A stretch of 64,000 nucleotides of DNA from Selaginella moellendorffii (Eukaryota; Streptophyta; Lycopodiopsida; Selaginellales; Selaginellaceae). The stretch is from NCBI RefSeq assembly GCF_000143415.4, contig NW_003314365.1, positions 265,991 through 329,990 on the forward strand, read 5' to 3'. The position numbers and the translations under genes are program-made. Under the pieces are notes generated by a model. That model was not told the DNA's origin, did no database searches, and saw only the letters and a list, made by a program, of their open reading frames with translations. Numbering within the stretch: position 1 is the stretch's first letter; each line of letters begins with the position of its first letter. Positions 33,348-46,386 of the stretch are shown here, in pieces.

Positions 33348-36155
33348 TTAAAAACCATGAAACAATGGAGGTGGCAAGCCCAGATCCTTGCTCTGCTCCA
33401 CGCTGCAATGCATCGTTCCAGGGATCGCTCCAGACACCAGCCTTGCCGGCTCAAATCCCGAAGCTACGAAGTGAGCCAGTGCCAGAGTGCCATCGACAAC
33501 ATCCCGCAAGTTTGGAAGCGACATGGACAGTGTCATTGGCCGCTTCACCGCTGCTCCAGCCTTTGCCTGCTGCTCACTCGCGCTTCCTCTGTCCAGCTTT
33601 GTCATCTCCAGGAACCTCTCGGTTGCAGCCTCCCACGACAAGCGATGGCACTCCTCGGCCGACAGCGGCACCGGCTCCGACGCCATGGCCACCTTCACCT
33701 TCTCCACGAATTCCGTGGGGCTGCTGTAAGTGAGGCAGTTTGGGAAGCCCCGGAAGAACTCGTTGGACGGATGATCGGCGCAAACAACGATCTTTCCCAT
33801 GGCCAGTGCCTCTGCCGTCGTCGTGCACACCACATCGCTCACGCTTGGATTGATAAACACCTTATAGCTGCAACAGAGACCCGTTAGTAAGCAACCATAT
33901 CCAAGTCCAAAAGAGAGTACCTGTGTAGAGACTCGTCTGCATGGTCTCTGCCTTGATGGAAATTTATGCCCAGGCCAAGGTTCTGAGCCGTCGACTTCAC
34001 ATCGGCTGCATCTTCTCCGGAACCATAAACGTCCAGCTTCAAGTCCGCCAGGTCCTGCTTGTATTGCGCTAGTAAATTAACAAGTTCCCTGTACCCCTTT
34101 CCCCATATCATCTTGCCGAGGAAGTAAGCGCCCTTGGTGAAGGCAGACTTGCCAGAGTCTGTTTCCACGGTCACCTTCTTCCCAATCTCCAAAAACTTCG
34201 GACTCACGCCGTGGACGTTGCAAACTTGCGATTTCGGCAGCTCTTGTGTAGCAGCGGAGAGCCGCAATACCTGTAACACCGCGGTTCACTACAAGCAGAA
34301 TCAAAGTGAAGAAAAGCACGGCGTACCTTGTTACAGTAGATGCCGACCACCCAATTATTGATGTGCTTGAGTAGAAACGCTTGCAAGGCACCGTTCTTTT
34401 CGCGTTGAACGTACTCCAAGTAGTTGGTGTGGACCACGCCAATCACGTCCTTGAACTTCTTGTTCCATCTTCTCCCGTGGTAGTACCACGTGAGATGCTC
34501 CGGCTCCTCCAAAACCGCGACGTCTGCTTCTTTATCGGGTATGAACTGCGAGATATCACCGCAAGCCAGTATACTTCGCTTGTGCGTCGAGAACTGCAAA
34601 TTCACCAGCATTAAGACGATCGCTATGATACAAGCTTACTCTGCCGGGGTAGAATGCAATCTTGAAATCCGCCTTGAATCCAATTCTTTCCTCCAGCCAA
34701 GTACGAACGTACGATTCCTGTTCCTCGGGAGTGTTGAAGCTCATGTGGCTGGGATATACCAGAGCCTGGTCCTTCTTACAAAGCCAAGGAATGAGCAAGG
34801 TCACATTTCTCATCCCGTCCTTGGCTAAGTATGCCGCACGGAACAAAGGATTAACAGCGGTTCCTGTCATCCATGGCAAGCTTGCCGTCGTCACGATTGC
34901 AATTTTACGCCTTCCATCGTCTGGCAAATCCGCAGCTTCAGTACCCTCCTTCCACATTCCACCTCTGTACCTGTACCCTGTGCTCTGCAGAACACTAGCG
35001 ACCCTCAAGTCCAGGTCGTCCTTGGGTTCTGACTCTGTCGACGTTGCTACAAGCTCCGCGTTGCCGCTGGATGCGCGTTTGCACCGCCGCAGCATCTTAC
35101 AGAAGCTCACGGAGACGTCTGCATGATCATACAGTCAATGCCACAAAACAGAAACACGAACCTTTTCTCACGCCGAGTTGATCAAGGAAAGGCTCTGATT
35201 GCCTCACCAGATTCTCCAGCAGCTCGGGAACGTCCAAGGGCGCCACATCATTTCCAGGCTCCTGACGCGCCTTCGTTAAGAACTACTAAGTAGAAGTCTA
35301 GAAAGAAAAGAGTCGAACCTCTGTAAGTTTTCTCGCACCATCGGAATTTGGAAGAGTGAGTTTCTGCAACAAGGAGCAAACGAAAGCAAAGCTTATGCTC
35401 TGAGAACCAGAAGAGAGGTGGCTTACCAGGCTGCTCTTGACGTTCTCAAACAGTTCCGTCTTCTTGACGTTCTCGAGGAACTCGGAGGGCGTCTTGCTCT
35501 TGGCCGCAGTCGATTCCAAATCCCTGAGTCCTTCTTTCATTCGTTTGAGAGGCTCCCAGTCCTCTGAGGCTGGCAACTTCACCATCTTTCTCGTCCGTTT
35601 GGCACTGGTGCCTGTGCCCCTCTCCCGCCACCTCCAGCTCGCATTGTCGCCCTTGACCCAAGGGGAGCGCTGCTCCAAGGAAGTAGTGGATGGATCGTCG
35701 CCATCGCCATCGCTGGCCAAGGGAGCAAGAGCCTTCTTGAGCATGGACAGATCCATCCTGTCCCTGCTCCTCTTGGAGTCATCACGCTTGACGAAGTTGG
35801 GATCCGACTGGATTCTCCTGAAAGTGGAGAGCGTGGGCCGCAACCTCCGTATGAATTCCACGTCCTCCACCTGTGCCGAGATGGCTGTGAGCGGAGAAAT
35901 GGCCAGAGGAGCCGGCGACGCGTGCTGCCTCTCCTTGAATCTCCCCAGGAGATCGCGACTGCTGCCCGGGACTGGAAACCTAAAATTCTCCCACTCCTTG
36001 TCTAGGGTGCTGGCCAGATCCCGGAACGATTTGGCCCGCGCCTTCATCAGCTTGAAGTCCTGATCCGCGCTCCTTTGCACGTCCGATAAGCTCCGAGAGA
36101 TGAAGGACAGAGCTCGCTCCGTCCGCCCATCCACGGAATCCACCCACGCCGCCAT
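33348..36155 (-). CDS. DGD1: Digalactosyldiacylglycerol synthase 1-like (DGD1)
   Basis: Seven exons (36155-35427, 35363-35319, 35270-35162, 35118-34640, 34593-34327, 34270-33921, 33867-33348) encode 832 aa, close to the 808 aa of Arabidopsis DGD1. The N-terminal extension typical of DGD1 is present ([20 protein letters not shown] ... WENFRF). The GT-B glycosyltransferase part shows [47 protein letters not shown]-like [55 protein letters not shown] and [20 protein letters not shown]. The enzyme transfers galactose from UDP-Gal to MGDG at the plastid outer envelope, making the main bilayer lipid of thylakoids. The C-terminus ([20 protein letters not shown]) is shorter but similar. Confidence 0.96.
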
Positions 36156-36167
36156 CCCTGGGTGCAA

Positions 36168-36606
36168 TCCAATTGCTCGCTTGCTCGCTTGCTTGCTTGC
36201 TGATGAGACCTAAGCTCGTTCTAACTATAGCTCGCCCAGCCCAGCAGTAGTGCGTACCCCATGAATTTCTTCTCCAGATTGCCGCAATGCCGCCGCGGTG
36301 GTTAAAAGCAAGTCTTCTGCGTCTGTGAGGAGGAAAGGATATGCGGGCATCCCGCCCTGTGCATATGCTGTAGCCACGTGGTCCGCTGACGTGGACAGAA
36401 TGTCCCTGGAATCATCTCTCTCTCTCTCTCTCTCTCTGTGCGTGTCTCTCTCTCCCGTTTTGCTTAAAGAGACGGCGATGAATGGCGCGCTTTGGAAGGG
36501 AATCCGCGTAATAACGCCCCAGGAGGTTTCCCCAAATCTAAGCACTCCGCGCCACGCAAAGCTAGGGTTTGTCACTCCCGGGCCCGGCAGCTTCGCGAAG
36601 CTGGCC
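36168..36606. promoter_or_regulatory. Shared 5' region of DGD1-like and RLPH2-like genes
   Basis: The two genes are divergent with about 450 bp between ATGs. A CT-repeat lies at 36415-36438 followed by gtgcgtgtctctctctc; pyrimidine-rich tracts of this kind are common in plant 5' regions. In-frame ATGs upstream of 36607 (for example 36478) could extend the phosphatase as a targeting peptide. Confidence 0.45.
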
Positions 36607-37761
36607 ATGGCGGCGACGACCGTGGCGAGGCGCCCGACGGTGTGCATTGGCGATGTGCACGGCCACTTGATCCGGCTGCACGCGCTGTGGCGGAATCTGG
36701 AAGCAGGACTGGGCGCGCTGTTCGCATCGGCCACGGTGATTTTCCTCGGGGATTACTGCGACAGGGGCCCCGATACCGCCGGGGTGCTGGATTTCCTCGT
36801 CGCATTGCCCACCTCATATCCCTCCCAGAAGCACGTCTTCCTGTGCGGGAATCACGACTTTGGGATGTCGGCCTTCCTGGGGCTGCTCCCGGCGGTGCCT
36901 GGCTTCCCGTTTAGCCGGACGTGGGAGGGGACCAAGGGCGCCGAGGAGAAGCAAGAGGCGGAGGGGTGGTGGAGCGGGCGTGGATTCGAGGACATGCACT
37001 TGCAAGGGAGGCGATGGGGTGGCAGGGTCAAGGCCAAGTTTAACGTGAAGAAGAACATGGAGTACAGGGGCTCCATCTTTGATTCGGAGCCCACGTTTAG
37101 CTCTTACGGGGTGGAGCATGGCGATCGGGAAGGTAGTCTTTTCTTTTTCCGCAGCCATTTTTGCTCCTTCCTGAGTCATTCTGTGTTTGTGATGGTGTGC
37201 GTAGGACTGCTTGGTGCTGTTCCTGAGGATCACAAGGCATTCTTGCGGAAGCTCGTGTGGATCTACGAGCAGGTATATTGTTTTTACTCTTTATCGATTC
37301 CATTCTTTCACCCCACCAGGATGGAAGCGAGAGCTGCGGCAAGCTCGTTGCAGTTCACGCGGGGCTTGAAGCAGCGCGGCCCCTGGAAGAGCAGCTGAGA
37401 GTTCTCAGGGAGAAGGACGTGAGGCTTTCGAGGCACGAGAACATGCTGGGACGGAGCAACGTGTGGAATGCTCCAGAGGCAAGAAGTATATTGAGTCTCT
37501 CGTAGGTACTCAAAATTTCTCCTTTTTTTTTTTGTTCAGGAGCTTGTCAAGGATGGCGTGATGGTGGTGAGCGGCCATCACGGATCGCTGCATATGGAGA
37601 GTCACAGGCTTATAATCGACGAGAGTGGCGGACAGGATAACATGCCCCTGGCTGCCGTCGTGCTGCCTGGTAGACAAATCGTCCGAGACACAGATAGTAT
37701 TGGTCACGTCCTGGATGGTTTGGCCCAATCACCTCTCTCTCTCCAAGCTAGTGCCGATTGA
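36607..37761 (+). CDS. RLPH2-like PPP-family phosphatase
   Basis: Four exons (36607-37132, 37205-37272, 37320-37478, 37540-37761) encode 324 aa. PPP metallophosphoesterase motifs are present: GDVHGH, GDYCDRGPDT, GNHDF and, near the C-terminus, SGHHGSLH plus VHAGLE. The insert with GFEDMHLQGRRWGGRVKAKF and YRGSIFDSEPTFSSYGVEHG is typical of plant Rhizobiales-like phosphatases; RLPH2 of Arabidopsis acts on phosphotyrosine. Metal-binding Asp/His/Asn residues are all kept. The third intron starts with GC (gag|gcaaga ... ttcag|gag), a non-canonical but known GC-AG type; using it restores the NAPEELVKDG junction. Confidence 0.9.
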
Positions 37762-37802
37762 GAGATAAAGAGTTTACCTGAGGGTAGGGCAACGAGAGAA
37801 AG

Positions 37803-38650
37803 ATGGCTTTGTTTTGCCAGGCAAGGGGAATCCATGGCGCCAGCATGAGTGTGTCTTGCGGCAGCAGGGAATGGCGAAGGCCACAGAGTGTGGTGTGTGT
37901 CAAGAAGAAGGAGGAGAGTAGCGTGGTGTGGGAGGGGGCGGAGAGTGAGATTGAGCTGGACAAGTCGGACCTGTTGCAGCTCAAATTCAGCCGGTTGCTG
38001 GGGGAGTCGCGGGAGACGAGCATTGCAAAGGTTCCATTTCTTCTCATTTCTTCTCACCTCCTCTCTCTCATGATCCTGCTCTGCAGGTGGTGGCCAAGAA
38101 ACTCAATCCCCACCTCAACAATCTGGAGATCCACAAGCTGGTGAAGAAGAGGGGCGCGGATGCTCTGATGCGCCTCGTCTCCGATTCCTGGATGCAACGA
38201 GCTGCTGCCGCCACGGAGCCACCGGAACCCAAGCCTGTGAATCCTCCTCCAGGAATCGCTGCTCTCGCCCGCGCTCAAGCTCCAGAATTCGAAAACGGTG
38301 GCCTCATCGCTCTCGCACCCAAGCCGCCCAAGCCAGCAATCGGACCATCGGAGGAGGAGGATGGTGGAACGCTGGATGCGGCTGTCAACCCCGAGTGGAT
38401 GGACACCGACATCTCCATGGAGAAGTTCGTCAAGCTGCTGAACGAGCGCGAGCTGGACGTGATGAAAAAGGAAGATGGGATGAATGCGCGGCGAGCGGAC
38501 AAGAAGCCGGCCAAGAAATTCGATCGTCGGCCTCGCAGCAGTGACGTGATTGGGCGGAGGCGCAGGGCCAAGTCGCGGCAGATGCCCTTCTCCACCTCCG
38601 CTAACGCGAACAGGAAGCTCACCAAGAACAAGGGGAAACCAGCCAAGTAA
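37803..38650 (+). CDS. Truncated paralogue of S1-protein N-terminal region
   Basis: Two exons (37803-38030, 38087-38650) encode 263 aa. The region LDKSDLLQLKFSRLLGESRE and KVVAKKLNPHLNNLEIHKLV closely parallels the downstream gene (LDKADLMQLEMRRMLGDSRD and KVVAKKLNPSATNLEVEKIV), and the intron lies at the same codon (SIAK|VVAKK). It lacks S1 domains; instead it ends in a basic tail (RRPRSSDVIGRRRRAKSRQM ... NRKLTKNKGKPAK). A short N-terminal stretch rich in Ser, Arg and Cys could be a plastid transit peptide. It lies 66 bp before the full-length paralogue, so it is likely a partial tandem duplicate that has diverged in function. Confidence 0.75.
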
Positions 38651-38716
38651 ATGTAGGGTTCATAGGTAGGGCTTCTTGTCACTCTCCTCCACTGGTGGAA
38701 AAATAGGAAGATTTCT

Positions 38717-41700
38717 ATGGTTCATGCCTGGCTATGGCCGAATCCGTCGTCGGCCTTGGCCCTGGGATGCATTCCTCCTCCTCCACAGCAGCAGGCATTG
38801 GGTCGCGGGCGGAGGGCTGGGATTTGGATTGCCGCTGCCAAGAGGCAGCAGTGGGAGGACGTCTGGGAGCCCAGACAAGTGACGCTCGACAAGGCGGATC
38901 TCATGCAGCTGGAAATGCGTCGCATGCTCGGAGACTCTCGCGACCTCAGCATTGCAAAGGTGAGGGAATTCCAGGGCTAGCTATACGATGATTGTCTTCT
39001 CGTTCTGTTCCATAGGTGGTGGCCAAGAAGCTCAATCCATCCGCCACTAATCTCGAGGTGGAGAAGATTGTCAAGCAGAAAGGTGTCAAGACGTTCCTCA
39101 GCCTGGTTGTCAAGGAGTCGGATTTGGACGAGGATCGAGAAGCAGCGATTCAACGTAAGGATGAAGCCATGGACAAGTCCAGAAGCGAAGCGCCGCCGCC
39201 GGTCATGCTCTCGCCAAGGCCTTCGTTTGGTGATGGAGCTGCTTCTCCTCCACCTCGTCGTCAAGCTGGAGGTTTTGAGTTTGAGTGGCCCCGGGAAGCA
39301 GACGAGCTACGAAAGAATTTGGAGGACGACTATCGGGATTTCTCCAGGCCCGATATCATCCAGCTCTCTCCGAAGCCTAGAGGTGGTTCTTCGACGACAC
39401 CACGCGTTGGTAAGCCTTTGGTTCCCAGGCTTCCATCATCGGATGCTCAAAGGACGTCTCCTGGAAAAGCTGAAGCCCCGGAAAAGCCCGCTCCTGAGCT
39501 TCATTCAAGACCCTCGAGGGGTGGCGGAGCTAAGGACATGTTTCCAGTCGCAGGTATAACACCACAGCAGGCGCCTCCACCTCCAAAAAAGCTGCCTGTT
39601 CCCAGTCTCAGCTCCAGGCCTGCAATCCCGCAGCCAACTCCACCATCACATCAGCAAGAACATACACCGGCAAATGCCGTGCAAGAAAAACCAGACTTAC
39701 ACGTGCCTGAGCTCACGCTGAGACCTACAATGCGGCTCCCAACTCCACCTGCAGAACCCGAACAGGAGTCCAAAGCTCCACCACAAACGATTGCGATGCA
39801 AGTTCCAAGCCTCACCTCAAGACCTGAAATGCCGGCTCCTACTAGTAAAGCCGAACACGAAGCCCAACAGCAGATGGGACCGGACTTAACAGGAGTGCCG
39901 ATACCAGAGATGACTCCACCAGCAACGATCCAAGAAGTAGAAGATCTCGTAAAACTCGAGAAAGAACCAGACTTAACCGTTTCAGGTCTTGCTCCCAGGC
40001 CTGAGGTCCGGTCTTCAAAACTGGAGACGAAAGAACACTCGGATAACCCGACTCCAACCAGACAAGACAAGGAGTTACGAACTCCAAGTCTCACTTCGAG
40101 ACCTGCGCTTCGGCCGTTAACACCACCTGCAGCAGATGAGTTTTCAGCTGGAGAACGGCCTACAAGTGGACAAGAAATACCTGTGCCTAGCTTGAGTGCC
40201 AAGCCTGCCGTGCCAGTGTCCGAAAAATCCGAGGCGGCGGACAGTTTTGGAGAAGGGAAGGCGATTCCCGGTGGTGTTGACAGTGGAAATGGTTCCGCCG
40301 CTCATCTAGAAAGTTCATCTCCTCAACCAGCCAAGGTAGACCTGGATGCTGTGCAAGCAAAGTACAATCCTCAACCTGGTTATTTTGTGTTGTTTTGAAA
40401 CGAGCCTTACTGGGTGTATGCAGGAAGCCTGCACCACGTCTTGTGCAAGAAACTGTGGCGGAAACTCCTGATCAAGTACGCATAAGAATGTTTGTTTAGT
40501 CGCTGATGTGGTTTTTTGCAGGAAGAAATAGACAAGGACTGGGCGCTAGCAGAGGTTGCTCTGGATACAAGGGCAATTCAAGACGTGTTGTTTATTGGGA
40601 GCAATGCGGGTGGAATGATCGTAAGTGGTTGTGTTCGTCTTCTTATTATTTTGTCACCATGGCATTTCTCAGGTGCGATTTGGTCACTTGAACGGTTTTG
40701 TTCCGGGAAAGGACTTGCTCGAGAGCCGAGGACTGAAAACTTTCAGGGCCTGGGCTAGAGAAAGGGGCCATGATGCCAATCACACGAGCATTTTGGACTC
40801 ATCTAGCTCGTCAGAGTCGACGTTTGCCGTGTCCAAGATGAGCAACCAAGGCCTAACCGGCGAAGTTGAAAGTCATTTGCTACATCCAGCTTGCGACTCT
40901 GATCTAGACAGGGTTTACAGGGAGGAAAGGCTCTCCTTCCTTTCATCTTTAGTTGGCCAGGTACGTATAGCTCTAGGACATGTTTTATTTTACATCGCAT
41001 ATTTTATTGCCTGTACAGAGAGCAAAGGTTACTGTGACGTATGTGGATAAAGCGAAGAAAAAGCTTGTTTTCTCCGAAAGGAAGGCCGCCCTCGAAGATC
41101 CAGAGGTTACTCAGAGACGAGCTGATTTGATGGTTAGCCTTGTGTTCTAGTCTAATCTAGTGATACTGAACGGGCGCATTTTACAGGCAAAACTGAAGAC
41201 TGGAGATATCGTGAAGGGAAGAGTCAGAAACATCTCCCTCTTTGGTGTTTTTGTAGAGGTTAGAAATAAGCAAGCAGTATGCTCTCTGAAGCTCTAACTT
41301 GTATCACGCAGCTGGTTGAAGGTGTTAGCGGGCTGATGCACTTCTCAGAGCTTTCGTGGACGCCTGTTCCTGATCCGGCAAAGTTCGTAAACGTTGGCCA
41401 GGTTTGTTGTACGGATGTCATGTCGTCTTGGCTGAAACTTAACTTTCAACTTGTAGGAAATCGAGACAGCGGTACACAAACTCGATTACGATCGACAGCG
41501 TATATATCTTTCTCTGAAGAGGATGTCTGTAAGTAGATCTGAGTCCACACAAATGAACGCTAAATGGCCGTCTTTTGCGTTTTGACGACAGCCAGACCCG
41601 TTGTTAGAGACCGTGGAAAGCATGCTGGCCCGACAAGAAGACGTGAATTCAAATTCTGCAACTGATCCACAAGTAAGATTGTTTCATGCCTGAGTCGTTC

Positions 41701-42097
41701 TCAGTGTATGTCATGCTTAGATCCTCAGCATTCCGGAGTTGGAGGCACTGCTTAAAAGGCTAGAATCGCGACAGGAGATCCAGGAAATAGTGAAAGGGCG
41801 ACGCGTGCATAGTGCATCAGTCGTTCCGACTTTTCAGGTACAGAATCTGTTGGGATTTCTTCGTGACAATAACTCGGTGGTGAGCTCCAGGTGTACCTGT
41901 CTTCGGCGCAGCATGACGAAGCGTACAAGTTACTTGCTCGCTCTGGCAACGAAGTCCAGGAGGTACGTGTGTGCATGTCTTCTCTGCTCTCTTTAACGTT
42001 GCATGCGCAGGTGCTGCTTCGCACAAGTCTGGAGCGAAGCACGCTCAAATCCATCATATCGGAGTATACAACCAGTGTCCAGGAAGAAACAATCTAG
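38717..42097 (+). CDS. Plastid-type S1-domain RNA-binding protein
   Basis: Thirteen exons (38717-38959, 39016-about 40391, 40424-40475, 40522-40620, 40673-40960, 41019-41132, 41187-41258, 41312-41401, 41457-41528, 41592-41672, 41721-41837, 41891-41962, 42011-42097) give about 920 aa. Exon 2 is a long Pro-rich region with at least eight spaced copies of a short motif (P-x-L-x-x-R/K-P, for example VPSLTSRPEMPAPT, TPSLTSRPALRPLTPP). One S1-like unit reads VRFGHLNGFVPGKDLLESRG; a clear second is GDIVKGRVRNISLFGVFVEL with GVSGLMHFSELSW and RIYLSLKRMSPDPL. The overall plan resembles Arabidopsis plastid S1 proteins such as At1g12800, thought to act with plastid ribosomes. The donor of intron 2 is uncertain by a few bases. 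Confidence 0.85.
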
Positions 42098-42143
42098 ATA
42101 ACTAGGCTCCTAAGTGCGAGTTTTTCGTTTCTTCCAGTGAGGC

Positions 42144-43262
42144 ATGCTAGATCGAAGCTCTTGCCTGGAACTCATGCGTTCCTGTTGCTCCCTTCCAAAT
42201 GCAAGAAGGTTTCATTCCCAGGTGCAGCATTTTGACGTGTTTGTGGCCAACAAGGTGGTGGAGATGTATGGCAGGTGCGGCAGCCCGGCTCTCTCGAGGC
42301 AAGTGTTTGACAGCATCCCTTGCAAGGACTGCTTCAGCTGGGTTCTGATGCTGTGCTCGTATGCCAACAACGACTGCCCGAACCAGGCCAAGAAACTCTT
42401 CGACGAGATGCCGGCATGGAACTTAGTGGCATGGACGGCCCTGCTCAACATGTACGCGCGAGGCGGCCAGACTGACCAAGCGCAGCTCGTCTACGACTCG
42501 ATGGCAGAGCGAGACAACGTGTGTGCGCTGGTTATGATTTGGGTGTATGCCCGCACAGGGCATCTGGAGCAATCCAAGCACGTATTTGACGTGCTGCAAG
42601 ACAAGAACCTCGCGTGCTGCAACGCAATGCTTTCGGCGTTTGGAAGCAGCGGAAGCATAGTGGAAGCGAAGGAAGTATTTATCGCCATGCGAGAGAGAGA
42701 TGTCATATCGTGGAACGCCCTGCTTGCAGCCTATGCCCAATGCGGGCAAATGTCCAAGTGTGGCAATTTGTTTGGATGCATGCCCGAGCGGGACGTGGTG
42801 TCGTGGACGGCAGTCATCAGCGCCTACGCTCAAGCGGGCCAGCCGCAGATGGCACTGCAGCTCTTCAACGAAATGAACCTGGTGGAGCACCCGGATGGCA
42901 TCTGTTTCGTGAGTGTTCTCGGGGCGTGGAGCCACAGAGGAGCTGTGAGAGGTGGCTGCCACTGCTTCACGTCCATGACTTGCGACTTTGGGCTTGTAGC
43001 GAGCGGGCAGCACTACAGCTGCATGGTGAGCCTCTTGTGCAGGGCGGGATACGTGACCGACGCCCAAGCCTTGATGGCCGCCATGCCATTCGCTCCGACT
43101 GCCTTGGACTGGAGATGCTTCGTAGCGGCGTGTCGGGGCGGCCATTACAGCAGCAAGGATGGCCTTGCCGTCGCGTCCCAGGCTGCCATGCAAGCGGAGC
43201 CTGGCGTCGGTTCACCATATGTAATGCTCTCTAACATGTGTAGAGCGGCCACCGTGGTTTGA
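42144..43262 (+). CDS. PPR protein, intronless
   Basis: A 372-aa frame starts 46 bases after the stop of the S1 gene. PPR units follow one another: FVANKVVEMYGRCGSPALSR, NLVAWTALLNMYARGGQTDQ, RDVISWNALLAAYAQCGQMS, RDVVSWTAVISAYAQAGQPQ and then an E-like tail (HYSCMVSLLCRAGYVTDAQA, GSPYVMLSNMC). The protein stops soon after this point, before the E+/DYW region of long PPRs. It should enter a plastid or mitochondrion and bind a specific RNA; no transit peptide is obvious, and the start is very close to the first repeat. Confidence 0.85.
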   Translation: MLDRSSCLELMRSCCSLPNARRFHSQVQHFDVFVANKVVEMYGRCGSPALSRQVFDSIPCKDCFSWVLMLCSYANNDCPNQAKKLFDEMPAWNLVAWTALLNMYARGGQTDQAQLVYDSMAERDNVCALVMIWVYARTGHLEQSKHVFDVLQDKNLACCNAMLSAFGSSGSIVEAKEVFIAMRERDVISWNALLAAYAQCGQMSKCGNLFGCMPERDVVSWTAVISAYAQAGQPQMALQLFNEMNLVEHPDGICFVSVLGAWSHRGAVRGGCHCFTSMTCDFGLVASGQHYSCMVSLLCRAGYVTDAQALMAAMPFAPTALDWRCFVAACRGGHYSSKDGLAVASQAAMQAEPGVGSPYVMLSNMCRAATVV

Positions 43263-43506
43263 TTATGGAAGCTGTTTCGAAAGATAGCACAAGAATGCTC
43301 CCATGCTTCGTATCGGTACTTTCGCCAAGGAAGCTCCCTCACACACGATTCTCGACGCTACAGCATAGCCTACGACGATTGCTCAAAGACACTACGATAG
43401 AATTGAGGAGGACCTCGCTAAGATTCCAGACTTGATTGCCGAGTCCTCTGGCTTGATCTGAAAAAAGAGGCTTTTATTGGCAAAATTCTATGGCCTTTGC
43501 GAGACG

Positions 43507-45442
<1,936 letters not shown>

Positions 45443-45658
45443 GATCAAATCCCAAATACCAAATACGTGAAGGGCGAAAAATAGGAAAAGGAAGAGATGC
45501 TATGGATCATTGGATTGGACACTTTCCAAATTTGACGCCGGGCCGAGTTGACGTGGCCCAATCGCTCTAATTGCATTATTGTTGTTGCGGCAAATGCAAG
45601 TAAAAGTGTCCGCTAGTCATCCAGTCCTAAACACCGATGATCCTCCACTCCAGATGAA

Positions 45659-46277
45659 CTAATCGATCACTAGAAAATGGTTGTCTTGTTGCTCCCCCTG
45701 CGCCTTTTTCCTCTTCTTGTCGGGCAGCTCGTGCGACGCTGCCTTGAGCGCCGTGGCCACATCCTCATTCCTGCGCGCTGCTTGCAAACGAACACGAGTA
45801 GTAACACAAGCCCCGCAGTAACAGCACAACAGCTTACCAGCCAGGATAACATCGTCCATGTTGATCGACTTTCGACCGGCGTGATGCGCAAACAGTTGGA
45901 GCTCCTTGCCTAGCTGTTCTGGAAATGTGGGAAACACACACACACACACACAAAAAAGTAATGAGCCTTCACACTTGCATAAATCGTACCTCACTCACTC
46001 ACCGGTGAACTTGTGGGTGATGTCGCAGATGGCCGTCATCACCGGCTGGGAAACAGTCAGTCCACTCTGTCGAGCTGCAAAACCGCGATATGAGACTTGG
46101 GCACTAGCTATAGGGCCAAACAAGTAGAGCACCTTGTGATTCAGCGACCCCAATCACAGCAATGCGAAGCCGATCACGCAACACCCGCGCCCGTGCTTGC
46201 TTCACTCGATCCTCTTCCTCCACCACAGCCACCTCCTCTTCCTCCTCCTCCTCCCCCTCGACCTCTACTTCCTCCAT
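45659..46277 (-). CDS. MHF1: MHF1/CENP-S histone-fold protein
   Basis: Four exons (46277-46133, 46074-46003, 45918-45838, 45777-45659) encode 138 aa. After an acidic start (MEEVEVEGEEEEEEEV) comes LRDRLRIAVIGVAESQ, LTVSQPVMTAICDITHKFTE, QLGKELQLFAHHAGRKSINM and DDVILAARRNEDVATAL, matching plant MHF1 in order and length. MHF1 pairs with MHF2 in a histone-fold tetramer that binds branched DNA, supports FANCM in repair and limits meiotic crossovers, and is also the CENP-S component of the kinetochore. The tail is basic (KKRKKAQGEQQDN). An alternative acceptor two codons... would add one Ala at the last junction. Confidence 0.88.
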
Positions 46278-46386
46278 ATTATCTTCGCGCAAAAATAAAA
46301 AAGAAAAGAAGTCTCCTTCCCCTCTCTCCGGGATAGATATCTCCTTTCCCCGGGTCCGGGATAGTGTCACCCGCGTTGCATGTTCG

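Noticed and set aside
36167-36167. TTG codon 12 bases upstream as the DGD1 start
   Set aside because: An ATG at 36155 is in frame and gives a normal N-terminus.
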